This document shows, in pieces, positions 23,124 to 30,000 of a stretch of 30,000 nucleotides of DNA. The notes under the pieces were generated by a model, which saw nothing but the letters and a program-made list of their open reading frames with translations, made no database searches and was not told where the DNA came from. The position numbers and the translations under genes were made by a program. Position 1 is the stretch's first letter; each line of letters starts with the position of its first letter. Source of the DNA: Anaeromyces robustus (taxonomy: Eukaryota > Neocallimastigomycota > Neocallimastigomycetes > Neocallimastigales > Neocallimastigaceae); NCBI GenBank assembly GCA_002104895.1, contig MCFG01000009.1, positions 340,001 through 370,000 on the forward strand, written 5' to 3'.

Positions 23124-23573
23124 TTCCAGACATGAAAATATTATGTGTAATAAAAACTTTTTTAAAAGGCTTTTAAAATTTTTATTTTTTTTTTTAATAT
23201 TATTATTATTATTTTTTTTTTAGTATTTCTTAATATTAATATTAATTATTTTATCCCTCTAAAACAAAAAAAAAAAAATTAATTAAATAAAGTTTATTTT
23301 ATATAGGTTAAAAGGAAAAAAAATAATATAATTAACACGTGCATAAACAAAAATTTTTTTTATATTTAATAACATTATTTATTAATTGATGGTATGTTTA
23401 ATAGTAAATATCAAGAGAAATAAAATAAAATAAAATATTTCTAAAAAGGTGACGACTGACCTGCATTATTAAGAATTCAAAAATTTATATTAATAATTAA
23501 TTATTAAAATAATTAGAATTAATATAAATATAAATATTAATTATTATTCAATATTAATTAATATAATAACTTA

Positions 23574-23596
23574 AACTTGTAATTTATATACAAGTT
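23574..23596. repeat. 8-bp perfect inverted repeat, 7-nt spacer
   Basis: AACTTGTA (23574-23581) and TACAAGTT (23589-23596) are exact complements. Confidence 0.45.
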
Positions 23597-23841
23597 ACAT
23601 GTTTAAAAGCAAAGTTTTACATATATTAAAATCAATATTAATTATTATTATTCTTATTATTATTATTATGATCAATTATTATTATTATAATATTAAATTA
23701 TTTATTATCATAATGATAAACCTTTTTTAAATCATTACTCTATATAAAGAAAATAAAGTCTAATAATTATACTATATACTTTATATATATAAAAATACTT
23801 TTTTTTTTGTTTTTTACGTAATATATTAATAATACTTTTTT

Positions 23842-23919
23842 AGTATTATATTAAATATGTTTTATTAATTAAAAAAAATGTAATAATATAAAAGTATATT
23901 TAAATATGTTTTATTAATT
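23842..23919. repeat. 49-bp tandem duplication
   Basis: TTAAATATGTTTTATTAATT is found at 23851-23870 and 23900-23919, preceded in each case by AGTAT. The left copy is also preceded by the small hairpin AATACT...AGTATT (23831-23847). Confidence 0.75.
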
Positions 23920-24116
23920 CAGAAAAAATAAAAATCACATCATATCGCATTATTGTATTATTTGCATTATACTGTAAATATAAATTTTATTCATGGCTTA
24001 GCTATTATAAAAAAGAAAATTAATAAATAAAAAAATATTATGAAAATAACTTTTATAATAATTTTTTTTTGTGTCCTTTTTTAAATAATATAAAAAAAAA
24101 AGATAAAGAAAATGAT

Positions 24117-24120
<4 letters not shown>

Positions 24121-24153
<33 letters not shown>
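24121..24153. repeat. 33-base A run
   Basis: This is the longest homopolymer seen. It is followed by GAATAAAAGAAT and then the richer ATGCTGGGAG. It could be a retroposed poly-A tail, but no upstream copy of the downstream 12-mer was found close by, so no target duplication can be claimed. Confidence 0.8.
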
Positions 24154-24155
<2 letters not shown>

Positions 24156-24606
24156 ATAAAAGAATAAAATGCTGGGAGAATTTAAAAAAATTAATTAAAT
24201 TATGCTTATTTCTTGTTTTACCAAATTTTCATCATCTTTATCATTATGTTTAACTTTTATTATTCTTTATTAATATTATGATTATCATTATTAATTTTTA
24301 CACATTATTCTTTTTTTATTATTATTATTTTAATTATTATCATTATTATGGTATTGTTAATATAATTTTTTTTTTTTTATTATGTCTAAAACTAACTATT
24401 TATTATTTATTATTGATATGAATATCAATATATATTAAATATATCTTATTCATATATTAATAATAGGTTTTATACTTGGAAAATCAAAAAATTATTATAT
24501 ATTAAAGTTATGTTAAAAGTTATAAAAATTATCATTTAATATAAATATAAACTTTATTTAATATAAAATTTTCATATTATTTTCATAGGATAATAATTAA
24601 GATAAT

Positions 24607-24641
24607 AATATATAATATATAATATATAATATATAATATAT
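24607..24641. repeat. AATATAT 7-mer, five tandem copies
   Basis: Perfect period of 7 from 24607 to 24641. Confidence 0.8.
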
Positions 24642-24835
24642 AAAATATATATATTTTTTATAATAAATCATAATAAATCATAGTTGAAAAATAATAATAA
24701 TAAAAAATTCTTTGAACAATAAAAAAAATAATATAATATATATTAATATTACATAATAAATATTTATTTTTTTTTAATAATATAAATTATATATAATTAT
24801 GATACAGTATTACAATATAAAATGATACAATTAGA

Positions 24836-24854
24836 CATATGAATTTTTCATATG
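24836..24854. repeat. 8-bp perfect inverted repeat with a 3-nt loop
   Basis: CATATGAA, TTT, TTCATATG. It is followed by a run of A blocks split by single T to about 24900. Confidence 0.5.
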
Positions 24855-25024
24855 AAAAAAAAAATAAAAAAAAATAAAAAAAAAAAAATAATAAAAAAAA
24901 TATTAATTTGAAAAAAAAGAAAAAAAAAGGAGGAAATATGCAAAAAGGATAATCCATAAAAATATTTTATTTTATTTTATAATAGATTTTCTAAATATTT
25001 AAATTGCATTTTAGGATTCTTTTT

Positions 25025-25059
25025 TTAATTTTTAAACAATAGGATACAAAACATGATAA
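25025..25059. repeat. dispersed copy of the 17.7-18 kb repeat core
   Basis: TTTTTAAACAATAGGATACA followed by AAACATGATAA (25030-25059) matches TTTTTAAATACAATAGGATA followed by AAACATAATAA (17983-18012) with few changes, including the uncommon CAATAGGATA. Confidence 0.4.
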
Positions 25060-26091
25060 ATAAATATATATATTATATTATATTATATAATATCAAAGAA
25101 AAAAAAAAGAACATGTTATAGAATGATATAAAATAAAATAAAATAAATCTAAAATTTAAATGATATTATTATAGTATTGTGATAAGTTTTTAATTAATTT
25201 TTTTAAATGATAATATTAATTTTCTTGTTATTTCTTGTTATTATTCATTTATTTATTAACTATTAAATATTTTTATAAATATAAGAGACACTCAAAAAAA
25301 TATATATATATTAATTATATATATATTTATTTTTTTATTATTATTATTTCTAAAGTTTAGCTTTACCTTTTTTTTTTATTTATTTATTTATTTCTTATAT
25401 AATATTTATTATTTATTATTTATTATTTATTATTATTTATTATTTTTTATTAATATATATATATTTGTATGTATATTTTATTTTATTTTATTTTTATATA
25501 ATAAAGTTTTTTTTGTGATATTTTCTAAATACTATTCTTAATAATTATTCATGGAATCTTATTTAATATAATAATATGGTTTTTTTACTTAATTTGTGAA
25601 ATGTATCCATTTATAATTATATAAATAATTTAATGAATCATAAAAAAAAAGATTGGTTTTATTATTATCATTATATAAAAGCATAAATTTTAAATTTCAA
25701 TAAAAAATTAAAAATTTCTTTATAATTATTAATATCTATAGATTTCTATATAAATCAAATATATTGTAATATATACATTATGATATATTTCATAAAATGA
25801 TATTCTTTTTAAGGATTTAAAATAAAAAATAACTTTATATTTAATAATGTATATATAATTAATTCCCAACAAAAAAAAAAAAGAATTATTAATTAACTAA
25901 TTATTAAATATAAATAAAAAAATAAAATATACAAAATAAAAATAAAAATAAAATAATTTTTTGTTTTCTTTCTTTCCTATTTTTATAATATCCATTATTT
26001 TGTTTTTCTATTATCATTGTTTAATAATTAATATTATACATATTATATAATCATTGTTTTTAATTAATACATATTATATAATTATACTTTA

Positions 26092-26124
<33 letters not shown>

Positions 26125-26175
26125 TTAACTCTTTAACTATTATCCATTATCCTCTATTAGTTTTTGTTTTTTATT

Positions 26176-26217
26176 ATTTATTTATTTATTTTATTTTATT
26201 TTATTTTATTTTATTTA
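26176..26217. repeat. (TTTA)n then (TTTTA)n microsatellites
   Basis: A few TTTA units followed by about five TTTTA units, ending at TTTAATCCGC. Confidence 0.8.
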
Positions 26218-26853
26218 ATCCGCAAGAAAACAATGAATTTTTAATTAAAATGGTTAAAAATTATATAAATTATTTTAATTCTCATTCTGTTTCAGTTTTG
26301 ATTAAATAGAATATTTTCTCTATTTTATGATAATTTAAAAGAATATTCATTTGAGAATAAAATAATAATAATAATATAATATCAATAATGAAAATGAATA
26401 TATATTATGAATAGATAATTAAAAACGGTTTTTTTTTTTTTTTTTAATATAATAATTGGATAAATATTTATCGATAACTATTATAATAAAAAAATCATAA
26501 AGTATTTTATTATTATAAATTACACAACCTACGACACACATTATTATTCTTTTATTATTATTATTATTATTATTATTTTAATATTATCATTGTTACTTTT
26601 CATTTTAATATTATTTGTATTACTATTATTATGATAATCCTCAACTCATAATAATTGTTTTTTCATTTTATCATTGATTCATAGTTATTATATATAATGC
26701 AACCCTTTCATTCATGCATTTATTTATTTATTCATTTATTCATTTATTCATTAATTCATTTATTTTTACTTATATTTATATATCTATATTTACTAATTAA
26801 AAGATTCTTAATTTCTTTTTTTTTTTATTATTATTATTATTTTAATTTTTTGG

Positions 26854-26870
26854 TTGTACAATGTGTACAA
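26854..26870. repeat. 7-bp perfect inverted repeat with ATG centre
   Basis: TTGTACA (26854-26860), ATG, TGTACAA (26864-26870). Compact and two-fold symmetric, like a site for a dimeric DNA-binding protein; no factor identified. Confidence 0.45.
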
Positions 26871-28020
26871 TTTGTTTTAAATTATAGAAGAAAAAAACAT
26901 GTATATCTTAGCCAAAAAATTAAAAAAGAAAAAAAAAAGTAAAAAATTTAATTAAATTAAATTAAAAAGAAATTAGTCATGTTGTATCACATGATATATA
27001 CATAGTGTGTCACCTTCATTTAATTATAGATGAAAAAAAATAAGAAAAAAAATAAAAAAATAAAAAAAAAAAAAAGGTATTACAAATATTACAAAAGAAT
27101 AGTTGATAATTAAATAAATAAATATATATAAAAAATATTAAATAATTTAATGAATAATTAATTAATAATTAAATAATTTATTATACAAAAAATAAAAATT
27201 TTTTTTTTTTTTACTTAAAATCATTTTGGAATGGTAAAAAAAAAATTATAATTTTATTCATTGATGATTCAACAAGAAAAAAAAAAAAACCAAAGAAATG
27301 CCAATAAATTAAATGATGATGATAAACTTTATATAATGAAATTGTTACATTATAAATAAATATAAATATTTTAAAATAATATTTCCATTACATTTTATTA
27401 TTTTTTATAATTTAATAAATATTGATGATATAAAAAACTACACAATTTAATTAAAAAAAAAAAAAAGAAAAAAATAATTGAATATCCCTTTCATTCATTA
27501 CTTTTTTTTTATAGTGACCAATAATAATAATAATAAATAAAATAGAGTATATCCATATAATATATTTAATTTATAATATATAGTCATTCATTTAATTTTA
27601 GAAATTTTAATTATTTTTTTATCATTTTTTTATACAATTCTTTTTGGTAAGTTTTATTTATTAATAATAATTAAAATCGGCAGTATAATTAATGAAATGT
27701 ATATATATATACATATATAAAAGGTTTAAATCAAAAAAGTATGCTTGTTTTTTCTCATTATTATAATTATAATTATTATAATAATTACAATTATCATAAG
27801 ATTTTTTTGTATTATTATACTTTAATAGATTAAACAATTCCTTTTAGCCAAAATTATTTTATTTATCCTTTTTTAATGTAAATCATTTTATGATACATTA
27901 AAAATTAATAAATTTTTCTTGTATATAGACATTTATACATTATATAATAGATGAATAGATTTTTTAACTATTAATCCTAATATTTATTAATTATTAAAAT
28001 TTATTATTTACAAATTATTA

Positions 28021-28064
28021 ATTATTATTTATTAATTATTATTTATTAATTATTATTTATTAAT
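28021..28064. repeat. 14-bp tandem repeat, three copies
   Basis: ATTATTATTTATTA-type unit repeats three times with a 14-bp period. Confidence 0.7.
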
Positions 28065-28662
28065 ATATATTCTATTATATATTATATATTATATATTTAA
28101 TTTTTTTTTTCCATTTCTTTTTATTTATTTAATTATTTAATTATCTTTAATGTTAAATTATTAATTGTTACTCAACCTTATTAATTTTAATTTAATTATA
28201 AATATTTCCTTTTTTATCTAAATTATTATTTACAATTTTACATTATTTACAATGTATTATTATTATTATAAAAAAATGTTTTATTAATAATTTTTAAAAA
28301 TTTTTTTTTTTTGTTTTTTTTTTTTTTGTTTTTGTTTTTGTTTTTATTTTTAAAATTTTGTTTCTATGTTTTTTTTTTATATTATTTTTTTATTTGTTTC
28401 TTTATCTTACTAATAATAAAAAATGTCCAATCTTTATATATTAAAATCTACATTTTTCTTAATAATTATTAAAACTTTTTTTTTTCTTTATTTTTTAATA
28501 CGCTATATAAGTATTTTTTTTGTTAATCTATATATATAAATATGATTCATTTTATTACTTATAATTAAATTATTATTATTATTATTTTATTATTAAATAT
28601 TTTATACACCCTACTATAACAGCCCCAAAAAATTAATAACATTTTTAAAAGGGACAAAATAA

Positions 28663-28753
28663 TTAATGATTGTGATTTTGTAATCCAAAATTAAAAAAAA
28701 AAAAATTAAAAAGAAAAAAAAAAAAAAAAGGATTACAAAATCACAATCATTAA
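28663..28753. repeat. 24-bp perfect inverted repeat with A-rich loop (fold-back or MITE-like)
   Basis: 28663-28686 and 28730-28753 are exact reverse complements over 24 bases, starting TTAATGATTGTG on the left and ending CACAATCATTAA on the right. The 43-base centre (28687-28729) is nearly all A. Both outer ends are TTAA, the target sequence of piggyBac-like elements, so the unit could be a minimal fold-back element with 20-bp terminal repeats inside a TTAA duplication. TTAA is common in such A/T-rich DNA, so that reading is weak; the hairpin itself is certain. Confidence 0.75.
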
Positions 28754-29344
28754 CATATTATTTTTTTATTTTTTATAATGTATTATAAAAATTTTGTTAG
28801 TATATTATTCTTTATGATGTATTATAAATATATACTTAATAAACAATTGAATATGAATGGTTTGTTTATTATTGATGCGAATAATAAAAAAAATTTTAAC
28901 ATACAAAAAAAACATATATAATATAATAGTATTAAATCAAAAAAAAAATGTTTATTATTTGTAAATATTAATTATTATTTAATTATTATTTATTTAATTA
29001 TCATCAATTTATTATAATTATTATTAAAAATGTTATTTTAAATGGATTAAATTATACTTTCTTTATTCTTTTTGTTTTAATTATTTATGGGAAAAAAAAA
29101 ACTTTTTTAAGTTTAAAAAATTAATTTATTTTAATGACTATTTTTGTAGTAATTAATGAATTAGATAATGTCTATTAATTTATTAAAAAAATATTAATCA
29201 TATTATCTCAATTTATTAAAAAATAATAAATAAAAAAAGAAATTATTAATAAAATTATATAAATAAAATATTACATTCTTTTTTTTTTCAGCCATAAAAC
29301 AGCCTAATAAAAAAACAACAATAATAATTATAAAATGATACAAC

Positions 29345-29380
29345 ATAGTAATTTTTGAACATCCCGTCCATTATAGTAAT
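29345..29380. other. 20-nt GC-richer insert flanked by 8-bp direct repeats
   Basis: ATAGTAAT occurs at 29345-29352 and 29373-29380. Between them are exactly 20 bases (29353-29372), TTTTGAACATCCCGTCCATT. Read on the minus strand the insert ends in AAAA against the repeat, the same orientation logic as the 16.9 kb insert. Confidence 0.4.
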
Positions 29381-30000
29381 ATATAAACAATTAAAAAAAA
29401 ATTTTTTTAGAACAATTTTTTTTAAAATTAATTACAAAAAAAATAAGGGATTGAACGCTATACACCTATTTACCTATTTAAACAATTTTTTTTTACAATA
29501 TAATACATAAGAATATTTAAAAATATTCTTTAGAACATGATGTAATAATAGAATAATAATAGAAGAAAAAAAAATTTTTTTTGCATTTATATTTTATTAT
29601 AATAAAACTAATTCAAAAAATTGCATTGTACTTTACAATATTATTAATATATATATTATTAATAAAAAAGTACTTTTTTTGTTTTAGAATTTTTATAAAA
29701 AAATATAAAAAAAAAATAAAAAGAGAATAGCCAAACAATCTAAGATTTCTTTTTCATATTTTTCATATTTTTTTTTAATTTATTTTAATTTATATTAAAA
29801 TATTAAAAAATCCTAATAATATTTATTTTATTTTATTAAATATTAATTATCATTTATTAATGATTGTTTTCTCATTTAATAAAAAATTTAATAACACTTT
29901 TTTTTTTAAAAAAAAAAAAAAAGATAAAAATATAAAAATAAATATAAATATAAATATAATATAAATATTAATAAATAAATAAATAAATATTTATTAATAA

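Larger units (their letters stand above)
22629..28600. other. A+T-rich non-coding spacer
   Basis: No gene seen on either strand. Small patches with more G/C are AACACGTGCATAA (E-box CACGTG at 23336-23341), AAGGTGACGACTGACCTGC (23445-23463), ATGCTGGGAG (24169-24178), ACACAACCTACGACACACA (26522-26540) and TCACATGA/GTGTGTCACCTTC (26977-27019). The rest is simple repeat and homopolymer. Confidence 0.6.
28601..30000. other. right-end spacer with scattered richer patches
   Basis: No gene seen on either strand. Patches above background are ACACCCTACTATAACAGCCCC (28605-28625), TTTTCAGCCATAAAACAGCC (29286-29305), GAACATCCCGTCCATT (29357-29372) and GGGATTGAACGCTATACACC (29447-29466), the last followed by two tandem ACCTATTT units (29464-29479). 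The density of such patches rises towards the right edge, which could mean that a gene lies just beyond it. Confidence 0.45.

Noticed and set aside
23336-23341. CACGTG as a Pho4-type site controlling the PCL-like cyclin
   Set aside because: It lies more than 22 kb from the gene, and a single hexamer is not evidence of regulation.
23994-24006. TGGCTTAGCTATT resembling a tRNA A box
   Set aside because: No B box or cloverleaf-forming sequence downstream; the following 70 bases are A/T repeats.
26697-26942. 81-codon ATG frame
   Set aside because: Its protein is Ile/Leu/Phe/Tyr/His repeats from a TTCATTTAT-type simple repeat followed by Lys runs; there is no domain, and codon use mirrors the A/T background. 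It also contains the palindrome at 26854.
29275-29310. Polypyrimidine run plus TTTTCAG resembling a splice acceptor
   Set aside because: Following frames stop within about 16 codons and no exon-like coding sequence follows.
29440-29480. GCGTTCAATCCC on the minus strand resembling a tRNA T loop
   Set aside because: The flanking five-base stems do not pair and no anticodon or acceptor stem can be drawn.

Overview
This window is almost entirely non-coding. By eye about nine bases in ten are A or T, in long homopolymer runs and di- to octanucleotide repeats. The only recognisable gene lies at the left edge on the minus strand: the first 171 residues of a spliced cyclin-box protein of the fungal Pho85/PCL cyclin type. 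One 123-base intron has GT..AG ends and a CTAAC branch-point-like site. A fungal-type cyclin with a spliceosomal intron, of ordinary codon quality beside an extremely A+T-rich spacer, fits an anaerobic gut fungus (Neocallimastigomycota) best. That assignment is inference. A Dictyostelium- or Plasmodium-like genome was considered and fits less well, because the cyclin is fungal in type and has no poly-Asn or poly-Lys tracts.

Layout. 1-636: 5' part of the cyclin gene, transcribed leftwards out of the window. 637-30000: about 29 kb with no gene I can support, on either strand. I found no tRNA, rRNA, CRISPR array or intact transposon. The spacer is not featureless. It holds short islands of higher sequence complexity (about 4560-4670, 10031-10215, 11061-11085, 21800-21880, 22510-22585, 23446-23468, 26970-27010, 28605-28660, 29340-29480). 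It also holds several short tandem duplications with periods of 31-49 bp (1856-1951, 9255-9335, 22991-23123, 23842-23919), a degenerate array with a period near 275-335 bp (17681-18530), and a set of perfect inverted repeats. The clearest inverted repeats are the 24-bp arms at 28663-28753 and the 14-bp arms at 10577-10607.

The most interesting signal is a set of three short, GC-richer inserts of 20-25 nt, each bounded by exact direct repeats of 8-12 bp (11049-11097, 16933-17007, 29345-29380). One carries a 26-base A tract on the minus strand next to the direct repeat, which looks like a tiny retroposed RNA or cDNA fragment with a target-site duplication. The second signal is the hexamer ACCGTT, seen nine times. 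Two of these occurrences pair as inverted motifs with almost the same geometry (9615-9660 and 21804-21847). No multi-gene system can be supported here; the genetic content is one cell-cycle or nutrient-signalling cyclin and a long, repeat-shaped spacer.
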